A stretch of DNA of 64,000 nucleotides from Epiperipatus broadwayi (Eukaryota; Onychophora; Udeonychophora; Euonychophora; Peripatidae): positions 434,001 to 498,000 of the forward strand of contig JAQFVV010012499.1 in assembly GCA_028023455.1 (NCBI GenBank), in the 5' to 3' direction. A program made the translations under genes and the position numbers. Under the pieces are notes generated by a model. It did no database searches. It saw only the letters and a list, made by a program, of their open reading frames with translations, and was not told where the DNA came from. Shown in pieces: positions 37,401-50,277 of this stretch (the first letter of the stretch is position 1; each line of letters opens with the position of its first letter).

Positions 37401-40329
37401 TGTCTATTGACTAGCTAGTGGAAAAAAATTTCCGGCAAGAATATTGATGGGATGCATTAGCCATTATATGTGGATATTTAATTATAAATAAAAAAGTGTG
37501 TAAAATATATTTGTTGCAATTAGTTACATTTTAAAAACAAATAAATATTTAAAGTAATTCTATATTATATATGTGTGTGTGTATAAAAGAATATAATGTT
37601 CGGTACAATCTTTTAAATAATAAATAATGTTATTGTAAATGAGTAACTCCCACTTAGTATTGATAACATCATACTAAAAATACAACAAAGAGTTCCACCT
37701 TTTTGTTAATCATCTTTCAGAATAAAGAAGATTATCTACAATGCAGCAGGAGGTGTTAAAATTAATCAATCCAATTATTTATTGTAAGATATTTATTAAA
37801 CAGATATTTAAGATAATTTTTTATGTCTATATGACATTCATATTTTAATATTTATGTATTCTAAGCACATTTTCTATAACTTCTAAATTTTTTATGAGAA
37901 TTGTTAATTAATTTTAAAGTATGTATTATAAATAATATATTGAATTGTTGATGTTATTTTTGTTTTTTTGTTCTTTTACTTTTCTTCATTATTCATCGAC
38001 TTACAATTGGAAGTTAAATTTTTTATTATTATTTCAAAATGCTAGATTAAATAAATATTAAACGATGTTGATGAACGGAAACCTCTTTTGTTTTTAAATA
38101 AAACAAAACGTTCAGTGGCCTGAAAAATTTATGATCTAATGTCAAAGTCAAGAAGACATGGTAAAGTAATATAGCAACGTTATTAATATATAAATATTCT
38201 AAAAGATGGACAGGAAAGTATATAGCAGTCTTAAAAACAAATACATATAATAATGATTAAAAAATATCCAATATTATTTTTAGACATTTCTTGCGAGCTC
38301 ATTGAAAGAATCATATTAACAAGAATCATGTCAATAGCTGAAAGCCACTTACCTATAATAAAGTGGATTTATAAGAAAAAGAAGCAATTGTAAACCTATT
38401 TTCTTTAATAATTCAAATTGACAAAGTTTTGAAAAATAAACTAAAAACTGTTGCTACTTTTATTAATGTAATATAAATTAGCTTTATAATTACAATCAAA
38501 TAATTTTGTAAACCATTTAATGATCTAATATACTGTCTTTTGAATATTTGCTCTTCTGAGAGGACATTCTACATTAGAAATACATTTCAGTATTTAAGTA
38601 ATAAGTATTTTTCAAAATTTTCCTTCCATATAAAAAAGTATTTTTATTAATGGACAAAATTATTATTTTTTCATGATTAGAAAAATCTAAAATTTTTAAA
38701 TGCAGAAAAATCATTATATTACTTAACAAAATGCTTTTCGATATAAAAATTTAAATAAATAAATGCTAATTATATAAATAAATAAAAAATATAGAACAGA
38801 CTTCCACAGATTTCACTTCTTTTATGTACTTTATATTATATATCTATCACTGTTTTTGCAGAAACAGAATGCATAAAATTCACCTCTGCTGGATGCTTTG
38901 ATTTCATAAAAAAAAAAAATTTTATATAGAAATTTAAGTCATTTAATAAGAATATAAAAATTTTGGAAATATTTTTCAAAATATTGCACATTCTTCAACT
39001 TTTCACCTAAATAAAAGTGAAACACAATTTAGTTTAAATATTCTGCAATAATACATTAAAACACAATCCTATTCTATACTATTTTGAAGTAATTTTGGAC
39101 CGTAGCCTAACATTTTTCCTCATATATCAAAAATTAGATGTAATAAACTTTTTTAGAAATAACTTCTTTACAATCTGACTGAAGCTACTTGAAATCATAA
39201 TGCAAATATATATTTTACAGTCATCTTCCTTAGCCAGCATTCTATTTGTCAATTCTATTTTCCTGTTGAAAGAAAAAGTTTCCATATTAATCTTGTATTT
39301 ATTAAGTTAATCATTGCCATGAAAAAATATTAGTGGTATCTTAAATCTATTTTTGTTGTGACTTTCTGGTTTGTCACATATTTCTCTACCAGGTATCAAA
39401 AAAAAGTTGTTTCACAGAAAATATATGAAAAGTAGCTAATTAGAACAGAGTAAATTACAGATATAGTTTCATCACATAAGACTCAACTGAATAAAAGATA
39501 CATTATCTAGATGTTTAATCAAGAATATCTTCAAACAACTGATCACATAAAAAGTAACTTCTTATGACTTCCTCTTTTTTCAGAATTAACAGAAAAGCCA
39601 TCTGTATTTGATCTTACCCAAAGATTTTTGGGGGTTCATCAATAGATTCATAATAAGCCATATTTATCAGGTTTATAAACAAAATGCAATTATCTATGAT
39701 CTTTATTTTAATCACAGACTATGAACTATATAATTAATGACTGCCAAATCTAATGGAACAAATAGAGAACATAAATTTCTTTATAATAATTACTAGTAGT
39801 CAACATAATTAAAAAACAAACACAAAATAAAATTAAGAATTCTTTTTGTACTTGATACAAACATTTTCACTAAGTTAAAGTATTTTTGCATACTGAATTC
39901 CATTTAGTTGCATTTATAAATTTTAGTGCACATAATGAATTTCTGAGATCTGTATGTACCATTAGATCAATTAAGCCTTTTTTTTTGGTTATATTGTGCT
40001 TCAACCCAAACTTTTTTTAATTATATTTGTTGATAAAATGTTTAAGAGGAATGCATATAAAAGTATGATTAAACAACATTTTCTCAAACATTTAGAAGTT
40101 AGTGCAATGATATTCTAGAAATGTTCCTATTTTAACACAAATCTTATTAATAAGATGAAAATATTGGTAAACATTTATTACATCTGTTGATCCTTGGGGG
40201 AGCCAACAAACCGCTAATGAGAATAGTTAAGTAATCAAAGAAATTGATTGAATGAATGGGAGAAAAATTAATAAATGAAGCAAAAAAAAGAGAAAAGGAC
40301 TGATAAAAAAATAAAGTGTTTTCTTATAA
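34488..40329. other. AT-rich intergenic DNA, nothing recognised
   Basis: About 5.8 kb without a supported gene. The part at 34650-35640 is somewhat less AT-rich; its only open frame (35340-35618, minus) resembles nothing known. The rest holds T-runs and short CA or GT runs (36160-36170, 37571-37581). Confidence 0.5.
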
Positions 40330-41130
40330 TAAATATAATGTAGCTAGAATTGTATGGAAGGGAGTGGCAGTAGCTGGGTTAAATTATAGTAATGATGCAT
40401 TATGTGTTAGTAAAGGGGTGTTAGAGGACTTAGAAAAAGTACAAAATTAAATAGAAAGACATGCTCTAGATGCAGATGTATGGATGGCAAAGGATGCAAT
40501 TCAAGGAGAACTGGAATGGTAAATATTTTATATGAGAAATGCAATAAGCAAAATGAAAATGATCAGTAGATTGGAATTTATAGATTATAAGAGACTAGCC
40601 AAAATAGTATTTAATTGGGTTATGATTAAAGGGCAGGCAACAAGATGAGTGAGAAATATAGAATGGTCTGCATAAAATTTGGAAAAACAATTTGTCAGTA
40701 TAGTTATACAAAAAGTGAGATGATTGTGTTAGGAAAATTGTTGAGTGTTATAGTGGCAAGGAATGGGATAGAAGAATATATACATTAATAAAGAATAGAG
40801 AGTTGGAGAGATGCAGAACTAGTATGGAGATTAAATGAGTTTAAATATATATAGAAGTCAACAAACTATTGGCTGGAAGTTAATTTATGATAATAGCAAG
40901 GAAAGTAGTTTACCATTTGAACTGGATCTTTAGTAACAAGGGAATATACACATAATGGAAAAATATGAGCAAGTTAGTCTGCAAGTTATGGAAGGAAAAC
41001 ATACAAAATATTAGACATCTGTTAATTGAATGTAAATGCCTGCAAGAAAGAATACAAATAATAAAGTTTTAAGAGAATACATATAAACAAAGTGATTATG
41101 CAGAAAGTTGTTTCTTGTTTTTTTTTTGAT
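40330..41130 (+). mobile_element. LINE 3' fragment of a second family (decayed)
   Basis: Broken frames show a LINE reverse-transcriptase C-terminal region. A block reads VWKGVAVAGLNYSNDALC near 40350, followed by LEDLEKVQN, an AIQGELEW block near 40500 and an ARNA-like helix. In many animal LINEs this is the G-x-P-x-L-x-Y-G, Le-x-x-Q-n, GElGW region. Near 41010 another frame reads IRHLLIECKCLQER, typical of the terminal Cys/His motif after the polymerase. Stops occur every few dozen codons. It does not match the RTE-like copies elsewhere in the window. No polymerase core remains, so it is strongly 5'-truncated. Confidence 0.5.
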
Positions 41131-44100
41131 GTTGGGTTTGGGAAAAGATAAGAGGAATTTAGATATAAAGTCCATAAAATTGACAAAGATTATGTTATGA
41201 AAATGGGATAAAGCAGGATAGTGAAGAATATGGGAAAGACTTAATGTTGTGAATGGAAAGGGAAGATAAGGTGTTATCAGGTTTCTCTGGGCATTGTGAC
41301 TGAAAGATTCATGTCTTTGAAAAAGGAGATGTCACAGTGCATCAATCACATAACCTTACATCACAACATATCAAGTGATAAATGGAACAAGTAGTAGGAG
41401 TATGGGGACCTTTTACAAATATAAATATAGAAAAGTATGTTATGTAAGAAAAATTAAATAAAATATATGCACTTTAATACTACAATTGGCAGGCAACTAA
41501 AAAATTAGAAATTTAATTAAACCAATAAAATACAATATGACTAAGTCATACAAATATGAATTTAGTCATACAAAGTATTTTTTGTATAATAAGATTACAA
41601 AACAAAGCACAAATAAAAACATGAATCTTTTTACCTTCAGCAATAAGTGGCATGGATATCTTTAAGTAAGCCTAGAAAAAGTTTTAAAGGGGTACTGTTG
41701 TTTTACTACTGTATTTTCCAGAAGACATATAGATAGGGTTGTGATAATTTCAGGTATTTTCATGTCATCGATTTGATAATATTTAATATGGTATCTGCCC
41801 AAAAAATTGAAATTGCCTACATGTGCACTTTCTATACTGGATCAAAATATGGCATGAGTGATTAACAGTAGAATGTTGAAATCTCATTGCATTGATGTCA
41901 GTGTAGGTTGGCATTACCTCAGAGTTTATAACTAAGGCTGATATTTATTTTCTATTAATGATGAGAATGAAGGTTGACTTGTCATGGCATGGGATACAGG
42001 AAGAAGAAATCTGAACCTATTTTCAATTGGAAAATACTAAGCCATCTACTAGATTGCTATGATGGTTTATAGCATAGATTGGGGCTTCTTGTCATTTGGA
42101 TTATCCATGATTGTATTTATGATAATCAGTAACTTTTGTTTCATCTATTTGGATGGGAGGTTCATAGGTACTCATTTCTTGTTCTCAGATTCATACAGAA
42201 ATGATGAGTGAGCAGAGGTCCATGCAAAAGTTGAAGCCTTATATCTTGGTGGGAGTGCTCATGGATAGATCCATAGATAAAATACTACTTTAGAATATTT
42301 CATAGGCTCGATTTGATAGTTGCATGCTCTCTGGTAGGAGTAGTAAAAAAATTTAGTTTCCTTCTAATAGAGCATGTGGTTTGGAGGCCTCTACAATATA
42401 GTATCAGCAACCACATCCCTCTAGAGTTCATTTTTTCTGAAACATAGGTGATCTGGATTTTCTGTAAGGAATCGTATAGTTTATTTCACTGAATATATCA
42501 TGCTGGTGCAGAAATATTAATGCAGTCTTTTCGTAGATGATTATTTGCATATACAATTCATCAAGGGCAAAGCATCTGTAATGTTTTCTTCTCACATTTA
42601 CAAGTCAATAAAGCAAGCATTAAATTCCATTTTACCTGCTTGCAAATTTTGAATAGTGAATGCTAATGGGTTTAAAGAAAAATAAAGTAAAAATTGTCAT
42701 ATATTCCTTCTTTATTATTTTCTCTATTTCTTAGCAATGCAAATACAAATAAAATTAAAACCATCTTAACACAAAAGGATACTAGAGATTTATTTCCAAA
42801 ATAAAATGAAACTTATACTATTTATATCACTATGTGAATATTAAAACTATATTTTAATACAAATGTTGTTAGGTAGAGGGAATCCTAACTTATATGTGTT
42901 CATAGTTTACTGAATGGTTAATAGTTTACTTATCACAATTGTATTAAATATCTAAACACTTTCAATAATATCTAACAGATCACATTTACCAAAAACTTTC
43001 ATTTTAGATTTGTAGTCTCATTCTTTTTAATATTATTTTTCTTGAAAATAAATTTAATTCAAATTGAATTCTATGATTAATTTAATGGGTTATGTTTATA
43101 TTTCTTTTAATATTTGTGTTTATTCATATTTATAATCCTAATTTATTAATATTATTATTTTTTTTTTAATTCTCATTGAATATTATTTCAAACTTCTTAG
43201 TACTTTTTTAATTCAATTCTACTTTTTTTTGTTTTCATCTTTTAATTCTAATAGAAAAATGATGTCAGCCATCCATCTGCAAAAATTCAAACTTTTAAAA
43301 TTTTTATTATTCATTGCTACTCAAAATGTACTTTTTTGAAAAAAAATTCCAAAATCCTTTGAAAAAATAAAACTACTATGGCTTAACTTTTTAATAATAT
43401 CAATCTTAGTGTTATTATGTGGTTCAATAATTGTTGTTTCACTGTGATATTTATTCTTCAGAATTTGTAAACAATTTAGATCCTCTAATGTTTTAAAATT
43501 TTAATAAAATTAAAATTGCTTAAAGATTAAATTTTCCTTTTTAAACTAATTGTTTGATAAAACATTAAATCGCAATATTTGTTTTATCATTTTTTAAATT
43601 TAGATATGATTGTGTGTACCATAACAACTTTTAAATCAGAATTTATTTTGTTGTCTTTCATCCAATGTTCTTTCTTGATAATATTGAATGATCTTAGCAA
43701 AATGCTTATCTTTAGATGAAAAAATATTAATATGTTTGTACTTCATAATATATTTTGCTTGTAGAAATATTAACATTATCATTACATTTTTAATCATTTC
43801 TCAACTTTTACCATTTACAAATTTTGTCTATTATTTTGCACACAATACCACTTTTTCTTAACCTGATTTTTTTAAAATATATTTGTAGTGGTTTCATTAC
43901 TGTCTAAAGTTTTTCCATTTTATATATAATTATTGTACTGTTTCATTTCTTTATCTAGAATAAAAAAATCTCCTTGAAATGCTTTATAATAAGATCAGAA
44001 GTATTTTATATATATATTAGCTCAAAAAATGTTAACTAATAATTTGAAAAATAAAATATTAACAATAATTGGCATTTATATTAGAATATTACTGATAAAT

Positions 44101-44517
44101 AAGATTTAATTTTTTTTTAAATGGTCCATTTATTATTTCCGTCAATCAGTAATTTTCAAATAAAATTATATAATAAAAAAAAAAAAAAAACATATAAAAA
44201 ATATAAAAATATAAAAATTAACATCTTTAAAAATATTTATAAAAATCTATTTTAAAAACATATCTCTCATTTTCTTAACAGGTATTATAAATTAGGATAA
44301 GCTGTGGTGAAATTAATGAAGAATCAATTCAAATCTTCAGAATAAATAGGTCCCATCTGCCCAGCATTATCAATTAATATAGCAACATTGAAGAACCAAG
44401 TTTGAAGATAAAGGTAGACTTTCAAATATATTTAGATTTTTTTTAATAAAAAGAAAAGTAAAGAGAAAGACCAAAACTAGTTATGATTAATATTTAAATA
44501 ATTATATATATATATAT
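41131..44517. other. intergenic DNA, nothing recognised
   Basis: No supported gene. The part at 41640-42660 is less AT-rich and may be an unrecognised repeat or gene relic. An A-run lies at 44177-44190. Confidence 0.5.
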
Positions 44518-44605
44518 GATAACATGGCATTCTCCAAAAACACCGTCAAGCATAGTTTTCTGTTTACATAAACGTCAGAGTGAGTATTCACTATCTCTAA
44601 CTTTA

Positions 44606-44663
44606 ATTCCAATTTCAGATCATGATTTCAAGCTATTTGCTATCATCAGTGAAAGACAGGAAT
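44606..44663 (-). ncRNA. hammerhead-like ribozyme motif B-L1 (best-kept copy)
   Basis: On the minus strand: ATTCC, internal loop TGT, CTTTCA, then core CTGATGA. Next come AGC, loop AAATA and GCT (stem II, with a T-T mismatch at its base), then GAAA and a palindromic ATCATGAT stem III with no loop. After C (the expected cleavage site) comes TGAAAT, pairing back to TTTCA with one mismatch at the far end, and then GGAAT pairing with ATTCC. Both core blocks are intact. A loopless stem III usually means the ribozyme works as a dimer, which fits a tandem-repeat transcript. Confidence 0.7.
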
Positions 44664-45013
44664 AAGAAACTAGATCTAAACACAAACTCTGAGCATTTAT
44701 GAAACAGTTTCTATTCAGCTTGCAAGCATGAATCTTTTAGACATGTTAATGTCTTCAAACTCAGCATAGCAAGCCAGATAGCTACATGGGTCTGATCTCA
44801 GTTCAGCATCACCACATAGTAGAAGCCTCTGCAATATACATCATTGCAAGAAAGACCTCAAAGGTACATTTATGAAAAACAAAAAAACACAAGTTAAAAA
44901 ACTTGCTAACGCTTGTATTTATGATAACAGATGGCATTCTACCAAAAACAGCATCAAGCATAGTTTTCTGTTTACATAAACGTCAGAGCGAGTATTCACT
45001 ATCTCTAACTTTA

Positions 45014-45071
45014 ATTCCACTTTCAGATCATGATTTCAAGCTATTTTCTATCGTCAGTGAAAGACAGGAAT
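45014..45071 (-). ncRNA. hammerhead-like ribozyme motif B-L2
   Basis: Same order of parts as B-L1, with core CTGACGA (allowed by the N in CTGANGA), GAAA intact, and a perfect CTTTCA/TGAAAG stem I plus ATTCC/GGAAT. Stem II is weakened (TAG, then AAAATAGCT). Confidence 0.65.
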
Positions 45072-45163
45072 AAGAAACTAGATCTAAACACAAACCCTGA
45101 GCATTTATAAAACAGTTTCTATTTAGCTTGCAAGTTTGAATGTTTTAGATACGTGAATTTCTT

Positions 45164-45235
45164 ATTCTCTGTCTTTCACTGACAGATAGCAACATAGCTC
45201 TGAAATCATGATCTGAAAGTGGAATTAAAGTTAGA
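45164..45235 (+). ncRNA. hammerhead-like ribozyme motif B-R1 (degenerate)
   Basis: Stem I strands and the ATCATGAT stem III are recognisable, but the core reads CTGACAG and the stem II region has insertions. It is inactive. Confidence 0.5.
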
Positions 45236-45577
45236 GATCAGTGAATACTCAGCTCTGACGTTTATGTAAACAGAAAACTACGCTTGACGGTGTTTTTGGT
45301 AGAACGCCATCTGTTATCATAAATACAAGCATTAGCAAGTTTTTTAACTTGTGTTTTTTTGTTTTTCGTAAATGTACCTTTGAGGTCTTTCTTGAAATGA
45401 TGTATATTGCAGAGACTTCTACTATGTGGTGATGCTGAACTGAGATCAGACCCATGTAGCTATCTGGCTTGCTATGCTGAGTTTGAAGACATTAATATGT
45501 CTAAAAAATTCACGCTTGCAAGCTGAATAGAAACTATTTCATAAATGCTCAGAGTTTGTGTTTAGATCTAGTTTCTT

Positions 45578-45635
45578 ATTCCTGTCTTTCACTGACGATA
45601 GCAAATAGCTTAAAATCATGATCTGAAAGTGGAAT
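45578..45635 (+). ncRNA. hammerhead-like ribozyme motif B-R2
   Basis: The core CTGACGA is intact, as are stem I (CTTTCA/TGAAAG, ATTCC/GGAAT), stem II AGC/GCT and stem III ATCATGAT. The GAAA block has changed to AAAA, so it is probably inactive. Confidence 0.6.
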
Positions 45636-45986
45636 TAAAGTTAGAGATAATGAATACTTGCTCTGACATTTATGTAAACAGAAAACTACGCTTGACAGTG
45701 TTTTTGGTAGAACACCATCTGTTATCATAAATACAAGCATTAGCAAGTTTTTTAACTTGTGTTTTTTTTGTTTTTCATAAATGTACCTTTGAGGTCTTTC
45801 TTGCAATGATGTATATTGCAGAGGCTTCTACTATGTGGTGATGCTGAACTGAGATCAGACCCATGTAGCTATCTGGCTTGCTATGCTGAGTTTGAAGACA
45901 TTAACATGTCTAAAAGATTCACGCTTGCAAGCTGAATAGAAACTGTTTCATAAATGCTCAGAGTTTGTGTTTAGATCTAGTTTCTT

Positions 45987-46044
45987 ATTCCTGTCTTTCA
46001 CTGACAATAGCAAATAGCTTGAAATCATGATCTGAAAGTGGAAT
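45987..46044 (+). ncRNA. hammerhead-like ribozyme motif B-R3
   Basis: GAAA, both stem I helices, stem II and stem III are intact. The core reads CTGACAA instead of CTGANGA, so it is probably inactive. Confidence 0.6.
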
Positions 46045-46251
46045 TAAAGTTAGAGATAGTGAATACTCGCTCTGACGTTTATGTAAACAGAAAACTATGC
46101 TTGATGGTGTTTTTGGTAGAACACCATCTGTTATCATAAATACAAGCGTTAGCAAGTTTTTTAACTTGTGTTTTTTTGTTTTTCATATATATATATATAT
46201 ATATTTTTTAACTTGTGTTTTTTTGTTTTTCATATATATATATATATATCA

Positions 46252-47530
46252 TCAAGCATTATCAATCCACAACAGAATGAAGGTCTCTCCAAATTCAATC
46301 CATCTTCTCCGATCTTTAGCTTTTCTTTTCCACATCACCCCTGCACATTTTCTTACTTCATCTATTCATCTCATATGTGGTCTCTCTCTGAATCTTTTAC
46401 AACCTCTTGGAATCCAGTTTAAGATTTCAATTGTTCATATATTATCATCTCTTCTAGCAATATGTCAAGCCCAATTCCATTTCAGACTTTTAAATTTTTC
46501 AATGAGATCAGTAATATTTGTTTTTTCTCTTACCCATAGATTGTGTTTTCGATCTCTTCTTCTTGGTCCCAACATGAATCTCTCCATACTTCTTTGAGTG
46601 GTCTGAAGTCTCTGTATTGCTCTTCTATTAAGTGTCCAAGTCTCAGATCCATAAATAAGAACTGGTAAAACAAAGTAAAAACCTTTTTTCAAACACATAG
46701 GCATATTTTCTTTAAGTATCAAGTTATTTCTACCAAAAGCACTCCAACCAAGTTTAATTCTATGATTAATTTCATCCATTATGTTTCTATTTGTATTAAT
46801 AATCTGACAAAGATATTTTTCTTTATTTTCATATTTTGAGAAAATCTATTAAATATTACTCTAGTCTTTTTAACATTTATCTTTAGTACTACTTTCTACT
46901 TTCATCCAATAACTTCTCCAACATTTCCTGCAGCTCTAAAGCATTATTTGCAAAAACAATTACATCATCTGCTAAATCTAAATGACATAAATAATCTCCA
47001 TTTACTTTCACTCCTTTAACTTTCCATTTTAATCCACAAAATACTTCTTGCAGCACTGCTGTAAAAAGTTTTGGAGATATGGAATCACCCTGTCTTAACC
47101 CTTCTCAATATTGACTTTCCTAGTTTTGTTATATAATCTAATTGTTGCTGTTGCATTTTTATAAATATTCTTTAAAATATGATAATATCCTGGATCTATA
47201 TCTTGATAATCCAATGCTTTTATCAGTGAAGAAAGGTTTATAGAATCAAATGCTTTTTCATAATCTACAAATCCAAAGCATAATGGAAACTCATATTCAT
47301 TTGTCCTTTCTATAAACTCTCTCAATACCAGGATATTATCTACTATACTAAAACCACTTTTAAATCCAGCTTGTTCTCTTGGTTGGTGAAAATCCAATGA
47401 TCTTGGAGATGAGTTGTAATTATCTTGGAAAAAACTTTGTATATAACTGATAAAAGGCTGATAGGTTTTTAATTTCTAATATCTTCTATATCATCTTTTT
47501 TAAATATTTTTATTAATACTGTGAAACAGT
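46252..47530 (-). mobile_element. RTE-like LINE copy 2, 5'-truncated
   Basis: Same family as copy 1. From 5' to 3' on the minus strand it shows: a KPISLLSVIYKVFSKII block near 47440; REQAGFKSGFSIVDNI near 47370; FVDYEKAFDSI near 47260 (motif A, catalytic Asp); a stretch encoding ADDVIVFANNALELQEML near 46950 (motif C region); PVLIYGSETWTLNRRAIQRL near 46640; and a C-terminal LKWNWAGHIARRDD-type block near 46460. It ends near 46252 beside (AT)n. The endonuclease half is missing, as usual for incomplete target-primed reverse transcription. It keeps longer open frames (46465-46779, 47095-47397) than copy 1, so it is younger. Confidence 0.9.
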
Positions 47531-50215
47531 CAGCTTTTCAACCCAACAGTTTCACCTACTATATTCTATAGTAGTATTCTTTTATATATAACTACCACCA
47601 GATTCTCATATATTATGCTAATATTATCATAAAAACCTGACTAAATTTAAAGCTAAATACTTTAAATATATATGTGTGTGTATATCTCTACACATAGAGA
47701 AAAAATTGTATTTATATTTGTAAATCTCTAATAATATGCGCATATATATTTCTAATAATAATTAAATGAAAAACTGGTTGTATGTGTAACTTAAGACTAC
47801 ATATATGCTAGAAGAATGATGTTAATAGAATTTAAAACATTAAAGATTTCTTTATTTTAAAATATTTATTAAATTAGTAATATTTGAAATTATATAGTTC
47901 TGCATATATCACTAAATTAAATGGTCAAGTTACATATATAACAAAATGTTTTTCCAAAGTTTAGATTTGTTTTGCTAGTAAAAGTGACACCAGAAAAGTA
48001 AATCCTGGTCACTGAAAATTGAACCAATTTATATTTAGAATTAAAATTAGATTTAAATTAAAAAGAATGCATAAATTACCACGTGTCACAAAGGTTAAAT
48101 TCACCTAATTAAAAGTTAGTCACAGCAGGCTTCCACGATTACTGGCAATAAGCGAGTAAGCTAAGAAAATGAATCTAAAAATAATATAATGAAAGAGGGG
48201 GGGGTCTGCTGGTATAAAAGCTGGAGCATCCATCTTTGATGAGCTCTCTATGATTACAATTTTAATAAAGTATTTGAATAGTGTTGATGATGATCATGTC
48301 AGGGTAAAGGCCTAAAATCTTGCCTTCTGCCTCCGATGAGAAGCTTCCTGATGCGGAGAAAGATGAAGTAACCACTGTCACAACCTAAAGAAGTTCCAAT
48401 GAAGAAATAACTTCCCAGTAGAGAAAAGAGAAGAAAATGGTAAATACTCCTTCAATTCTAAAGCTTTCAACTAAACTCAACTCTAAAATGCTAGCTTAAT
48501 CTAAATCAATGGCCATAATAATAATGTAAACTAAACTTCTAAATGTAAATTTTATTTTTGTTTCAATCTTAAAATCTTGCCTGATTTTATATTTGCTGTT
48601 TTCTGATTTGTTATTTAAACTGATTTGATAAATGTTTTCATTTGAAAATACATTTAATATTTAATAATCTGATTTATGGTTATAATTCGTTAACTGATAA
48701 ATACTTATTTAACTGCTTTATGATTTTATCTGAGTTATTATTTACATAAATAACACCTTTCATTTATTGATATGATTTCTTTATTTGTTGGTTTACTTGT
48801 CAAATTTATATATGATTGACTTAGTTACATATTAATCTTATTCTAAGTAATTAAATGCTATATTAACTTGCTAAAATCTATAATTTAAATGTTTTAATAT
48901 AACTTAAGTTAATAATAATATTTGCCATCATTAATCTCATAAACTTAAAATTATCGAAACTAAATCAGTCATATTTCAGCGAATGTTGCATAAATTCTAT
49001 TTTAGAACAGAGCCACATTTCAGATTTCACATACGTGAAATCTTATCATATTTTAAATCTTGCATTTCTTAATTAAATCTATGCCAAATCTTATTATTTT
49101 CCATTATGATATTGTTTATGCTATATGTATTCAAAACCGAGTTTTATTTGTAATTAAATCATTAGTGAGAATTAAATATAGATTCTCACACATATATATG
49201 TCATTTTGTGTATATATGTAATATGTGTAATAATGCACAAACTAAAAGCTCTGTTTCAAAACAGATAAAATATCCTAATTAGGATATAATTACAATCACA
49301 CAATGATTCTAAAATAGATTTGCTTTTAAATATAATGTTTGACCAATATTCAGTTGAAGTGATAAAATGCAGCATAAATCTATAGTTCTATATTGTAATT
49401 TCCCCATATGCCGTAATCCTCCTTAGAGAAATAAAAGCCTATATAGATAGCCTTGTAAATTGGATTCATACGTTTTCCTAAATAGTATAATTATAAATAC
49501 TATCATATGAACTGATACTGGGTAGTTTCATGAAGGAAACTATTGTTAGCATCTTAAATTATATTATATGATAATGTTGACCATGGTGCATATGTGTCCT
49601 TAAGAAACGCTATGGCATACTCACTTGTTGCTGCTTCTTTAATGGTTGTAGGTGGTCGCACTGCACCATTATTCTTAGTTCAGTCAATTTTCTTCTTCAT
49701 ATGGTATTGGTATGTGCCTCCCATTCTGCATCCCTAGAAATGAAGCATGAGACTCCCACTTAAATAAATTGCTCGATCATCTGGACTAAATGCCTCCTAT
49801 TTCACAGCAATGAGTTCGGTCAAAGGGAACCGTTACTTGGTAAAAATCCCATGAATAAGGCACATATACGAGAAACAAAAGACTCAGAATTGTATGTTTA
49901 TATACACCCTAAAATCTGAAGTCTAGCTTCCAATGATCAGTTCATCCTGCCATTATAAGTGTTATTTTCAACTTTGATCTGAATTAGAATCCAATTTAAA
50001 AAGTATATTAGCTATGTAGAGAATATATTAATTATTCACGCTTAGTAAAATGTTATATTCTTTATAAATCTTTATATTCACTTCCACTAACTATAAGGCA
50101 AATCTACATCCTATGATATAGCATAAACTAGGCATAGATAATCATGGGCAAAATCATTTAGTTATAGAAATTATTAAAGCTCATGAGAAGGTAAATTCAA
50201 ATGTATTATAATTTC
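47531..50215. other. AT-rich intergenic DNA, nothing recognised
   Basis: No supported gene. The stretches 48180-48460 and 49560-49960 are less AT-rich. They show short open frames of no recognisable family and may be unclassified repeats. Confidence 0.5.
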
Positions 50216-50234
50216 ATCACCTGCGAGTGATAGA

Positions 50235-50277
<43 letters not shown>

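Larger units (their letters stand above)
44518..46250. mobile_element. head-to-head ribozyme-bearing array (element B)
   Basis: Units of about 409 bp are arranged as an inverted array. The left arm holds a full unit (from 44518) and a partial direct copy; the first ribozyme cores lie 408 bp apart. The orientation turns over near 45160, and the right arm holds three further ribozyme copies at 413- and 409-bp spacing. Minus-strand open frames at 45249-45455 and 45576-45806 are readings of the same unit and resemble no known protein. Both outer ends lie in (AT)n, so no duplication can be read. A 44-bp piece of the right end is repeated once with its AT tail (46187-46250). The layout matches element A, but the sequence is unrelated. 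It could be a retrozyme-like element or non-autonomous Penelope LTRs. Confidence 0.8.

Noticed and set aside
45249-45806. Minus-strand open frames inside element B
   Set aside because: The same repeat unit is read twice, and the frame is not kept in all copies.
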